From positions 1,623,001-1,687,000 of the forward strand of contig NZ_OY782757.1 in assembly GCF_963678185.1 (NCBI RefSeq): a DNA stretch of 64,000 bases, given 5' to 3'. The notes beneath the pieces were generated by a model. It searched no databases. It saw only the letters and a program-made list of their open reading frames with translations, and was not told the origin of the DNA. Below are positions 8,180-16,671 of this stretch, one piece after another. The position numbers and the translations under genes were made by a program. Origin of the DNA: an uncultured Tolumonas sp. (GTDB lineage Bacteria; Pseudomonadota; Gammaproteobacteria; Enterobacterales; Aeromonadaceae). Position 1 is the first letter of the stretch. Each line of letters begins with the position of its first letter.

Positions 8180-9442
8180 TTACAGTAAACCCAAACTACG
8201 GCGACCGATCAGATTCAAGTCGGCAACTGTAAATCTGTCTTTCCAATCTTTTTCATAATCTTCTTTAGGAAAATCAGCTGGTGAAGAACCAGTTTCTAAT
8301 GCCTCATAAACTCTTTTGGCATAAGCAAGATTCTTATCACAAAGTGGTGCCGCAGGAATATACATTACGTTACCCCAGCCTTGTTGATCTTCAACAGGAG
8401 CGACAGAATGAATGACATCGCAATGCCACCACACTGAATCACCCGCCTTAACAGATGGGATACTACATAAAGCTCGAATTAAGTGTGGATGCCATTTTTC
8501 AGAGATAGGTAATACTTTACCCGGGGCTACACCACATAATTCATCTTCAGGAACATCGCTTAAAAGTGGTCGTAGAAGAATATAAGCCATAGCTTCAGGT
8601 ATTGGTACTGCATGTAATACTCCCTGACCAACAGTCATATCTGACAATGCAGTCCACCCCTGAAAAGTCCTAAAAATTGAACATTTTGTTGTATTACTAG
8701 CTGTATATTCGTTCACTTCAGGACGATATGCTGCATCCCAAGGGTCATATTCATCAAATTGATTATCATAGATTTTACTGAAAACTTTTTGATAAGCGGG
8801 TAACAACCAACGCTCCAAAGCCCCAGAATCAGTGTGAGCCCCCAGACCTTTGGAATTAGTTCCTGGCGGGCGTCGTCTTATGCGATCGGGATAAATGATA
8901 CTAATATCAGGATCAAACCATTGAACACCATTAGTCTGGTATTTCCATAATCGGTTGAGAAAAGATTGTACTATCGCCATCCGTTCACTCTGACGCGCTT
9001 GCATCTGCGTTTGAGACCAGTAAATTGGATATATTTCAGGTCTCGAAGCGTCCAAACTACCAAAGAAATTATCTCCTGGACCACGATATTGTTTATCAAA
9101 ATCATTGATATCGAGATAATTTAATATGCTTTGATCCCACCCTTTTGCTTCTTGGTGAGAAAAATTTTGGCGTATCACTAAGCATCCGCGACGCTTGATC
9201 TTAGCAATTTGTTCAGCTGTGACACGGCCTTCTGCTATATCACTCCACTCAAGCTCTGGCCAGGCTGTACCATTCACTTTTTCTTCTTCACGAGCAGCAG
9301 CCGTTTCTTTTTCAATTTTCTGGCAAACTTTCTCAAACAAAGCCTCAACGTTACCAATCCTTCCACGCAGTTCTTTTTTTAACTCAATAACATCTTTCTT
9401 GTAATCAGCTGGGAGGGGGGTTGAGGTAAAGGATCGGGTCAT
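8180..9442 (-). CDS. ybiU: YbiU, DUF1479 Fe(II)/2-oxoglutarate oxygenase-fold protein
   Basis: A 420-residue protein that aligns end to end with E. coli YbiU (421), for example in RRPPGTNSKGLGAHTDSGAL and WGNVMYIPAAP. The likely iron ligands are His203, Asp205 and His345. The family has a known oxygenase-type fold but no established substrate. GAGGAG eight bases before the ATG fixes the start. In E. coli ybiU neighbours ybiV, ybiW and ybiY; here ybiW and ybiY are 3.4 kb further on, with ptsG and yciT between, so the association is kept although the order is not. An O2-using enzyme beside an O2-sensitive glycyl radical enzyme suggests aerobic and anaerobic branches for related compounds, which is inference. 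Confidence 0.93.
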   Translation of the reverse strand: MTRSFTSTPLPADYKKDVIELKKELRGRIGNVEALFEKVCQKIEKETAAAREEEKVNGTAWPELEWSDIAEGRVTAEQIAKIKRRGCLVIRQNFSHQEAKGWDQSILNYLDINDFDKQYRGPGDNFFGSLDASRPEIYPIYWSQTQMQARQSERMAIVQSFLNRLWKYQTNGVQWFDPDISIIYPDRIRRRPPGTNSKGLGAHTDSGALERWLLPAYQKVFSKIYDNQFDEYDPWDAAYRPEVNEYTASNTTKCSIFRTFQGWTALSDMTVGQGVLHAVPIPEAMAYILLRPLLSDVPEDELCGVAPGKVLPISEKWHPHLIRALCSIPSVKAGDSVWWHCDVIHSVAPVEDQQGWGNVMYIPAAPLCDKNLAYAKRVYEALETGSSPADFPKEDYEKDWKDRFTVADLNLIGRRSLGLL

Positions 9443-9844
9443 ATTTATCTCCTCATGTTCATAGCATCATCATCTTTCGGATGAAGTTTTTACTCTTATA
9501 CTCGTAATTGTAGGCATGAAAAGAATAAAAGAATTACCATTAGTTTGATGTACCACACAAACTGGACAGTATTTTTTGCCTACCAGAAAAATACGATAGG
9601 AAACACAACATATGAGTAGCCAATGAAACCCTCCGAGAATAATTAACGTTTAAATTACCTCATCATTGAGATACCGATATAAGTTCCTTTGGCATTTAGA
9701 AATCATATTTATTTTCTGATTTTTTTAATAAACATGAAAATGTTTGGCAAGAATTTCAGCCTATGCAAATGAAGCCAAAATAACTAACTGACAAAACTTA
9801 AAAACATCAAAAGCAACTTCTTAGTCATCAAAAAAATATCATCC

Positions 9845-9856
9845 GGTTAATTAACC
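9845..9856. promoter_or_regulatory. 12-bp palindrome GGTTAATTAACC
   Basis: A perfect palindrome in the 903-base gap between divergent ybiU and ptsG. A half copy GGTTAAT recurs near 10102 and GTTAACC near 9894. It has the look of an operator; its protein is unknown. Confidence 0.35.
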
Positions 9857-9913
9857 ATAAAAATGGAATGGATAATTTTTATTTTTCATTTCGTTAACCA
9901 AAATGCTAGTCGT

Positions 9914-9969
9914 GACATATTATTGCTATGCACACACATTAGTGCTATTGTTGACACATTAGTGCTATT
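9914..9969. repeat. Three tandem ~20-bp iterons upstream of ptsG
   Basis: ACACATTAGTGCTATT occurs exactly at 9934-9949 and 9954-9969, a 20-base period. A degenerate copy ending in TTGCTAT precedes it at 9914-9929, 19 bases earlier. The two-turn spacing puts all copies on one face of the helix, as in arrays for DeoR-type repressors. The remainder of the gap 9443-10345 is very AT-rich, with no other gene seen. Confidence 0.55.
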
Positions 9970-10322
9970 TAATAAGAAAGACTAACAAGTCGCAAAAAAA
10001 ATAACCTTGCAGACTAACAAATAAAAATGAAAAAATAAACACACTATAATTATTGATATTATTTTTTCCATATAAATCAAAAGGTTAATAAAAAAACAAA
10101 AATAATATTTTTATATTAAATCCAACAATCATCACACTATTACACTTACTTACATCAGATACAATTTTTTACCTAAAAAGCATAACAAATCCCATACTGC
10201 AATTATTTGTGACCGGTATTTAATTTCTTATTTATTCTTGTTTAGTTATTCCAGCATTCATTTATTGTTAGCTCGCCAAGCAGAAGGAGATAATTATAAA
10301 TTTAATCCTTTGTTTAAAATGG

Positions 10323-10340
10323 ACACACATATTCAGGAGC
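10323..10340 (+). promoter_or_regulatory. SgrS-target-like sequence at the ptsG ribosome site
   Basis: The 18 bases ending in the ptsG Shine-Dalgarno read ACACACATATTCAGGAGC. The E. coli ptsG site paired by SgrS reads, as I recall it, GCACCCATACTCAGGAGC, so 15 of 18 match. Pairing there would block ribosome entry. The similarity includes bases outside the Shine-Dalgarno, which argues for kept function rather than chance. Confidence 0.55.
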
Positions 10341-10345
10341 TAGTA

Positions 10346-11788
10346 ATGAAAAGTTTATTTGCAAATCTCCAGCAAGTAGGTAAGGCACTAATGCTGCCTG
10401 TATCGGTTTTGCCGGTAGCTGGTATTTTACTGGGGGTGGGTGCTGCTAAATTTAGCATTCTGCCAGGGACTCTTTCCTCAATCATGGAACAAGCCGGTGG
10501 AGCCGTATTTGGTAATATGGCTCTACTATTTGCAATCGGTGTTGCACTTGGTTTTACTAAAAACGATGGTGTTGCTGGTCTTGCAGCAGCAGTTGGTTAT
10601 TTCATCCTAACCAAAACAGTAGCGGTAGTTGCTCCATTATTGGCAGGACTAGACCCAACAGCGGCTGATTTTGCAGCACAAGCAGAAAAAGTAGCTAACG
10701 TTGGGGTACTGGGTGGTGTTATCGCGGGCGGTATTGCCGCATACATGTTCAACCGTTTCTATCGTATTCAATTGCCAGAATACTTAGGTTTCTTCTCTGG
10801 GAAACGCTTCGTTCCGCTATCTACTGGTATTGTAGCTATCGTTGCGGGCGTAGTACTGGCGTTTATTTGGCCTCCAATTGGCGGTGCAATTAAAGCCTTC
10901 TCTCATTGGGCTGCATATCAAAATCCAACACTGGCATTTGGTATCTACGGTATCGTTGAGCGTTCACTGATCCCGTTAGGTCTGCATCACATCTGGAATG
11001 CACCATTCTTCTTCGAAGTAGGTGAATATACTAATTCTACTGGTCAGGTATTCCACGGTGAGATCGCTCGTTACATTGCTGGTGACCCAACAGCAGGTAA
11101 CTTAGCCGGTGGTTATATGTTCAAAATGTATGGTCTGCCAGCTGCTGCTATCGCTATGTGGCACACCGCTAAACCAGAAAATCGTGCCAAAATCGGTGGT
11201 ATTATGATTTCAGCAGCGCTGACTTCATTCTTAACCGGTATTACTGAACCAATCGAATTTGCATTCTTGTTCGTTGCACCAGTGTTGTATGTGATCCATG
11301 CATTATTAGCTGGTTCTGCGTTCGTAGTTTGTATCGTCTTAGGCATGAAACACGGCACCACTTTCTCTCATGGTTTGATCGATTACTTAGTACTGTTCTC
11401 TCAATCCACTAAAGGTTTAATGTTCCCAGTTATCGGTCTGATTTACGCAGTGATTTACTACACAGTATTCCGTGTTGCAATTGTTGCGCTGGATCTGAAA
11501 ACGCCTGGTCGTGAAACAGAAACAGCTGATGATCAAGCATTTGATACCTCAGACATGGCTGGTCACTTAGTTCATGCTTTCGGTGGTAAAGACAACATTA
11601 CTAATCTGGATGCTTGTATTACTCGTCTGCGTGTTACCGTAAAAGAAATCGCGAAAGTTGATCAAGCAAGACTCAAAACATTAGGCGCTGCTGGTGTTGT
11701 GATTGCTGGTTCTGGTGTGCAGGCTATTTTCGGAACTAAATCTGACAACCTGAAAACAGATATGGACCATTGGATCAAAGCTAATTAA
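10346..11788 (+). CDS. ptsG: Glucose-specific PTS permease EIICB
   Basis: A 480-residue glucose permease nearly collinear with E. coli PtsG (477). It takes up glucose across the inner membrane while phosphorylating it, with phosphate from EIIA-Glc. The EIIC domain fills residues 1 to about 385, with hallmarks such as [24 protein letters not shown] and [10 protein letters not shown]. The EIIB domain follows a short linker, with the phosphorylated Cys424 in [12 protein letters not shown] start it at 10346, where MKSLFANLQ aligns with the E. coli N-terminus and AGGAG is six bases upstream, rather than 36 codons earlier. It may also admit glucose analogues such as 1,5-anhydroglucitol, which would feed ybiW. 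Base composition is less AT-rich than its neighbours. Confidence 0.95.
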   Translation: MKSLFANLQQVGKALMLPVSVLPVAGILLGVGAAKFSILPGTLSSIMEQAGGAVFGNMALLFAIGVALGFTKNDGVAGLAAAVGYFILTKTVAVVAPLLAGLDPTAADFAAQAEKVANVGVLGGVIAGGIAAYMFNRFYRIQLPEYLGFFSGKRFVPLSTGIVAIVAGVVLAFIWPPIGGAIKAFSHWAAYQNPTLAFGIYGIVERSLIPLGLHHIWNAPFFFEVGEYTNSTGQVFHGEIARYIAGDPTAGNLAGGYMFKMYGLPAAAIAMWHTAKPENRAKIGGIMISAALTSFLTGITEPIEFAFLFVAPVLYVIHALLAGSAFVVCIVLGMKHGTTFSHGLIDYLVLFSQSTKGLMFPVIGLIYAVIYYTVFRVAIVALDLKTPGRETETADDQAFDTSDMAGHLVHAFGGKDNITNLDACITRLRVTVKEIAKVDQARLKTLGAAGVVIAGSGVQAIFGTKSDNLKTDMDHWIKAN

Positions 11789-11823
11789 TAAACTGACAAA
11801 ATATTAAATAGCCATTATAAAAA

Positions 11824-11850
11824 GCCGCTAGAATCTCTAGCGGCTTTTTT
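11824..11850 (+). terminator. Terminator after ptsG
   Basis: A perfect 9-bp stem GCCGCTAGA / TCTAGCGGC with a 3-base loop is followed by six T. Confidence 0.92.
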
Positions 11851-12074
11851 CATTATTTCAATATAAAGGTGATAATATAAGCTGTCATTTTGAAGAGATT
11901 GTATGCCACTAATGCTAGATTATAGTTTTCAAAGCCAAATGCAGCCCTTTCAAAATTGTCAGGTTTAAATAATGAATTTATCTGACTTTGGTTAGACTTA
12001 GAGTTTCTGTATAGTCAGGGTAATTTCAATTAGCTACAACTAGTCATACCTACATTATCGCTGGATTATCAATT

Positions 12075-12815
12075 ATGAATGCAAGACAGACTGCTATTTT
12101 AGAATTAGTCAATTGCGCAGGAAAGGTTAGTGTCGCTGATTTATCTAATCAGCTGGGTGTATCTGAAGTGACCATTCGACAAGATCTGACTCAACTTGAA
12201 CAGCAATCCTTCTTAAAGCGAGTTCACGGAGCAGCGGCCGCTCTCGATAGTGAAAATCCTGAGCATCGCCAGTGGACTAACAGCAAGATAAAGCAAGATA
12301 TAGCTAATTACGCCTATTCACTTATCAAGCAAGACGACTGCGTATTAATTGAAGGTGGCAGCGTAAATGTTATGCTTGCAAAATTATTAGCTAAACGCTC
12401 AGACATCACCATCATCACCTCAAATTCATACATAGCACATCAGCTGCGAACCTCTAATGCAGGAATTATATTATTAGGGGGGCAATATCAATCGAGTAGT
12501 GAAAGTTTAGTGGGTCCACTAACCCGTTTATGCATTGAGCATATTCATTTCAGCAAAGCATTTATAGGTGTGGATGGTTTTGATATTCAAACTGGATTCA
12601 CAAATCGAAATATGTTGCGTGCTGATATCGCAAATACAATTCTGAATAAAAAACAGGAGGTATTCGTTATGACTGATTCCAGCAAATTTGGCACTATTCA
12701 TCCAGCGAGCATTGGTCCAACATCGCTTATTAGACATGTAATCACAGATAAAAATGCGCCAAATGAAACATTACGCTGGTTATCCGATAAAAATGTTCAA
12801 GTTCATATTGTATAA
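12075..12815 (+). CDS. yciT: DeoR-family regulator, YciT type
   Basis: A 246-residue DeoR-type repressor. The N-terminal helix-turn-helix covers about residues 1-57, with LGVSEVTIRQDL as recognition region. The C-terminal DeoRC sugar-phosphate sensor domain contains TSNSYIAHQL and TDSSKFG. Among E. coli DeoR proteins it fits YciT best (SESLVGPLTR-C-I and VHFSKAFIG-like segments). Proteins of this family usually release DNA on binding a phosphorylated sugar. It stands between ptsG and the convergent ybiW, which suggests control of one or both. The iterons at 9914-9969 are a candidate target, but nothing in the sequence proves it. Confidence 0.85.
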   Translation: MNARQTAILELVNCAGKVSVADLSNQLGVSEVTIRQDLTQLEQQSFLKRVHGAAAALDSENPEHRQWTNSKIKQDIANYAYSLIKQDDCVLIEGGSVNVMLAKLLAKRSDITIITSNSYIAHQLRTSNAGIILLGGQYQSSSESLVGPLTRLCIEHIHFSKAFIGVDGFDIQTGFTNRNMLRADIANTILNKKQEVFVMTDSSKFGTIHPASIGPTSLIRHVITDKNAPNETLRWLSDKNVQVHIV

Positions 12816-12820
12816 AAATA

Positions 12821-12847
12821 AACCCCCTATTCAAAGAACAGGGGGTT
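12821..12847. terminator. Bidirectional terminator between yciT and ybiW
   Basis: An 8-bp stem AACCCCCT / AGGGGGTT with an 11-base loop lies between converging genes. On the minus strand it is followed by a T-rich stretch, on the + strand only by TTG, so it mainly serves ybiW. Confidence 0.6.
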
Positions 12848-12880
12848 GTAGCTTATAAACGATGTATTAATGATTTATTG

Positions 12881-15310
12881 CTACAGAGTATGTTCTGTTC
12901 TATCGATAATATCGTCTTGTGTATCAGGTGACAGTGCTGTGAAGAACGCAGAATAACCGGCTACACGAACAACTAAGTCACGGTATTGAGCTGGTTCTTT
13001 CTTCGCAGCAACTAATGTGTCGCGTGAAACAATGTTGTACTGTACATGCCATCCTTTATGAATTTCAAAGAATGCCCGCAGAAGTGACATCAGTTTCTGA
13101 CGATCACGAGGCTGCTCTAAACTGCTTGGATTCAATTTCTGATTCAGCAGAACACCACCAAGGATTTGACAAGTAGGCAATTTACCAACTGAGTTGAATA
13201 CAGCCGTTGGACCTAAGCTATCAGTACCTGACGATGGACTAGCACCTTCCGCCAATGGTGTCTTAGCCTTACGTCCATCCGGTGTTGCCATTGTGCCCGC
13301 ACCAAATGGTACGTTAGCAGAAATTGATGATGTGCCAGCGTAATAGCCACCACCGATTGGACCGCGACCATAGCGGGTATTACGATAGTTTTTGATTTCA
13401 TCAATGTAACTATCGTATGCCTGAGCCAATAATGTATCGACTGAGTCATCATCATTGCCATATTTTGGCGCACGAGTTAGCAAGATTTGTCTTAATGCTT
13501 CACCATCAGCACCGGCAAAGTCATCGTCCAGTTTAGCTGCCAATTCTTGCTGAGACACTTTACCGCCAAACACCAAGTCACGGACAGCAGCTAAACTATT
13601 ACCTGTATTCGCGATACCAACTTGCAGACCTGATACCCAGTCGTATTTCGCTCCACCCTGCTTCGCGGTCAAGCCACGTTCAATACAATCATCGATCAAT
13701 GCTGAACACACGATGTCATGTGCATTTTCTTCAAGCATTGTGTCGATTACGGTATCAATTTCGATTGATTTCTTCGTGTAATAACGGATTTGACGATCCC
13801 ACTCTGTCATCACTTCGCTGAATTCAGTGAAATTGCCTAATGACAATCCTTTATCATGTGACAGGAATACTTTACCTGTCGTTGAGTCACGGCCCTGTTC
13901 CAGCGTTGCTAACATTACACGGGTAAAATTCAGGAAGCTCATGCCTGTGCAACGATATCCCCACTTGCCAGGAACAGCTGTTTCAATACAACCGATGGCA
14001 GAGTAGTTATACGCATCTTCTCTATCTACACCCAATTTGATGAATTCAGGAATAACGATTTCATCATTATTAAATGCAGGCATACCGAAACCACAACGAA
14101 TAACATCCATACATGCACTGAGGAAGTCATTGGTTAAACCAGCATGGTAGCGAACACTAAGATTTGGCTGGGTAGAGCGCAAACGGCCACATGACTCAAG
14201 GATAGTGTAGGACAGAGAGTTAACTGCATCTACAGCTTCGCCATTAACGAGTTTTTGACCACCGATAGTAACGTTCTGATACATCGGGCTACCAGCAGAC
14301 GATTTTGAATGCAGAGTTGAGCGGATCTTGTTTACTTCTAGCAACTTCAACCAGCAGCTAGTCAACAACTCGATAGCAAACTCTTTCGTAACAGACTGCT
14401 TAACTTCTACATCCTGGTTGTACCAAGGGAATAAAAATTGGTCCATACGGCCAAATGATACCGAGTGACCATTGGATTCAATTTGCAGGAACAGTTGAAT
14501 AAAGAATGACAACTGAAGGGCTTGCCAGAATGTTTTTGGTGGCTGTTCAGCGATAATTTCGCAATTTTCTGCAATTGCTAACAATTCATCGCGACGCTCT
14601 GTACGAGTTTCTGTCGCAGCCATAGATTTTGCTAGAGCAGCATATTTATAAATGTGCTTGGTTAGCGCTTCAAAAGAGATTTCAACTGCTTTTAAAAATT
14701 GATCTTTATGTAAATCAGCCCAAGCAGTCAAATCTAAGCGAGTACGACGCTCAGCGACTTGTTTGCGAATACCAGAAATACCAATTTTCAGTACTTTCTC
14801 ATAATCAACAGCCATGTGAGCATCACCGGCATTCATGTTGCCTTCAGCTTTGATGATGCCAGAGCTCAACAGATCTTTTTGTTCTTGGGAAAAGAGAGCG
14901 AAACAACGATCTTTAACTGTCTGACCTTTCCAGAACGGAGCGATCTGATGAACAATAGCTTTATCTTTCTCTGACACATCGAAACCAGCACCAGGACGAT
15001 TAGCTAATTCATCAATCTCAGCGACAACCCAGTCCATCGTGTATTCAGGGAAAATTGGCGCAGATCGCAGATAAGCACCTTGGTTACCAATGATTAACTC
15101 ATCATTATCAATCCAGATAGTACGTTTATCCAAATGATGCGCTAATGCAATGGCTCGACGCAGCACCATAGGTTGATCCATATTTGCCTGATATGCTTCT
15201 GTATAATGTAAAGCACGTTCAGTACAAACTGGTGGTGATACAATTTCGACAAGACGATGTTTATGTTTTTTAGTACGTTCTGTCAGTGTATTCAGATTCA
15301 TATCTGTCAT
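12881..15310 (-). CDS. ybiW: Glycyl radical enzyme YbiW (1,5-anhydroglucitol-6-phosphate lyase type)
   Basis: An 809-residue glycyl radical enzyme that aligns over its whole length with E. coli YbiW (810). The radical is stored on Gly785 in RVAGYSAFF and passed to Cys441 in IGCIET, where Glu443 is the usual acid/base. E. coli YbiW has been reported to cleave the ring C-O bond of 1,5-anhydroglucitol-6-phosphate to 1-deoxyfructose-6-phosphate, which an FsaA/B aldolase then splits; earlier annotation calls it a formate acetyltransferase. Close identity around the active site supports the same substrate here, but no aldolase gene is in the window. It starts one base after the ybiY stop, with its GAGGGG ribosome site inside the end of ybiY, so translation is probably coupled. 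Such enzymes are destroyed by oxygen. Confidence 0.92.
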   Translation of the reverse strand: MTDMNLNTLTERTKKHKHRLVEIVSPPVCTERALHYTEAYQANMDQPMVLRRAIALAHHLDKRTIWIDNDELIIGNQGAYLRSAPIFPEYTMDWVVAEIDELANRPGAGFDVSEKDKAIVHQIAPFWKGQTVKDRCFALFSQEQKDLLSSGIIKAEGNMNAGDAHMAVDYEKVLKIGISGIRKQVAERRTRLDLTAWADLHKDQFLKAVEISFEALTKHIYKYAALAKSMAATETRTERRDELLAIAENCEIIAEQPPKTFWQALQLSFFIQLFLQIESNGHSVSFGRMDQFLFPWYNQDVEVKQSVTKEFAIELLTSCWLKLLEVNKIRSTLHSKSSAGSPMYQNVTIGGQKLVNGEAVDAVNSLSYTILESCGRLRSTQPNLSVRYHAGLTNDFLSACMDVIRCGFGMPAFNNDEIVIPEFIKLGVDREDAYNYSAIGCIETAVPGKWGYRCTGMSFLNFTRVMLATLEQGRDSTTGKVFLSHDKGLSLGNFTEFSEVMTEWDRQIRYYTKKSIEIDTVIDTMLEENAHDIVCSALIDDCIERGLTAKQGGAKYDWVSGLQVGIANTGNSLAAVRDLVFGGKVSQQELAAKLDDDFAGADGEALRQILLTRAPKYGNDDDSVDTLLAQAYDSYIDEIKNYRNTRYGRGPIGGGYYAGTSSISANVPFGAGTMATPDGRKAKTPLAEGASPSSGTDSLGPTAVFNSVGKLPTCQILGGVLLNQKLNPSSLEQPRDRQKLMSLLRAFFEIHKGWHVQYNIVSRDTLVAAKKEPAQYRDLVVRVAGYSAFFTALSPDTQDDIIDRTEHTL

Positions 15311-15311
15311 A

Positions 15312-16226
15312 TTAACCCCTCATTATTGCTGTGAGCCCCCGTGAATTAGCCTTCTCTTCTAAAAAGGCTAATAACTCGGGACTTTCTAGTGACTGCTTAG
15401 CGCCAGAATATTCAACACCAAGCAAGTGATATTTATGAACACCATATGTGTGATAAGGAAGAAAATGGATCTCGCCACTACCACCAAATTTTGAATAATG
15501 ATCTGCTGCTTTATCAATTATTTTAAGCAATGTAGTTTCATCATTATTAAAATCAGGAATTATTGGGACACGAAATACAATATTTGCACCACGTTTTCCT
15601 AGCTCTTCATAATTCTGATTTATTAAATCCAGCTGACCACTAGTCCAATCATTAAATTTTCCATGGTCGACATGTTTAATATCCAGCAACCATAGATCAA
15701 TCAAATCAACAGACTTTGATATATATTTCCAAGGAACGTGCAAACAGCTTTCAACTGCTGTATGAAGTGAATGTTTTTTTACTTCTGTCAGTAATTCAAA
15801 TGTAAAATCATGCTGCATGAATGGTTCGCCACCGGTAATCGTAACGCCACCACCACTGCTTTTATAAAAAGGCTTATCTTTAAGGATAGTTGTCACTATT
15901 TCATCTATGGATGAGCTTTTTCCACAGGTTTCTAATGCACCGCTTGGACATGCATCTGATGCTAATAGGATAATATCCTTACTCAGGATTTTTCGATCTA
16001 CCGATACAAGGTTACTTTGCATATCTTTTACAAATGCAGGACTAACAGAACAACAACGCTCACAATCCTTTATGCATAAACGTTGATCATAAAATAAGTC
16101 TTGTGTTCTGCTTATGCTTTCCGGATTTTGACACCATGAACACTTCAGCGAGCATCCCTTAAGAAAGACTGCTGTTCTTACGCCTGGACCATCATGCGTC
16201 GCATAGCGCTGTATATTGAAAATCAT
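15312..16226 (-). CDS. ybiY: Glycyl radical enzyme activase YbiY (radical SAM)
   Basis: A 304-residue radical SAM activase that installs the glycyl radical on YbiW. The [4Fe-4S] motif is C25-x3-C29-x2-C32 in GCSLKCSWCQNP. A second, ferredoxin-like cluster region with CIKDCERCC and a later CPSGALETC occurs between it and the SAM-binding TGGEPF. Length and sequence match E. coli YbiY (308). GGGG six bases upstream marks the start. It is the first gene of a two-gene operon with ybiW, preceded by a consensus FNR box 60 bases ahead of the start. Confidence 0.92.
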   Translation of the reverse strand: MIFNIQRYATHDGPGVRTAVFLKGCSLKCSWCQNPESISRTQDLFYDQRLCIKDCERCCSVSPAFVKDMQSNLVSVDRKILSKDIILLASDACPSGALETCGKSSSIDEIVTTILKDKPFYKSSGGGVTITGGEPFMQHDFTFELLTEVKKHSLHTAVESCLHVPWKYISKSVDLIDLWLLDIKHVDHGKFNDWTSGQLDLINQNYEELGKRGANIVFRVPIIPDFNNDETTLLKIIDKAADHYSKFGGSGEIHFLPYHTYGVHKYHLLGVEYSGAKQSLESPELLAFLEEKANSRGLTAIMRG

Positions 16227-16285
16227 AAGTTACCCCAAATTTGCAACTTTCGCTTTCATTTATACACTTTCATATGGAAGTTGAA

Positions 16286-16299
16286 TTGATCTAAATCAA
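16286..16299 (-). promoter_or_regulatory. Consensus FNR box upstream of ybiY
   Basis: TTGAT-CTAA-ATCAA matches the FNR consensus in all ten specified positions. It is 60 bases upstream of the ybiY start, suited to activation of ybiYW without oxygen. Confidence 0.7.
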
Positions 16300-16417
16300 T
16301 TTCGTTACAAAAACTTTTATGCTTGTAAAAGAAAATAACAGACACAATGTCGTCATCTGTATTCAAGATGATTTAATTTTGAATTTTTATAAAAATTACA
16401 ATGAGTTATAAATTCGT

Positions 16418-16442
16418 AAGTTATAACTTTCGACTTATAAGT
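16418..16442. repeat. Two adjacent AT-rich palindromes
   Basis: AAGTTATAACTT (16418-16429, perfect 12-mer) is followed three bases later by ACTTATAAGT (16433-16442, perfect 10-mer). They lie in the 445-base gap between the DUF4125 stop and ybiY and could be operators. No other element is seen in the gap apart from the FNR box. Confidence 0.35.
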
Positions 16443-16671
16443 TTATAATGATTTAAATCCACTTTAAATGTCACCATATGGAAGATAGGTAACATCGAAT
16501 ACGCTTAAAAAAAAGAGCACATAAATGCTACATAAAACACATATTTACAGACTCTTAATGTAAATATTTTTAGGTGTCATTAGCTGGATGAGATCGTTAG
16601 CATTATATGAATAATAAAATGAACAAGCTCATCCTAGTATCATTAGTTACTATTGCGTTTAACCAGCACTA

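Noticed and set aside
10238..10345. 36-codon extension at the start of ptsG
   Set aside because: The E. coli-like N-terminus and an ideal ribosome site fix the start at 10346; the extension crosses the conserved target site.
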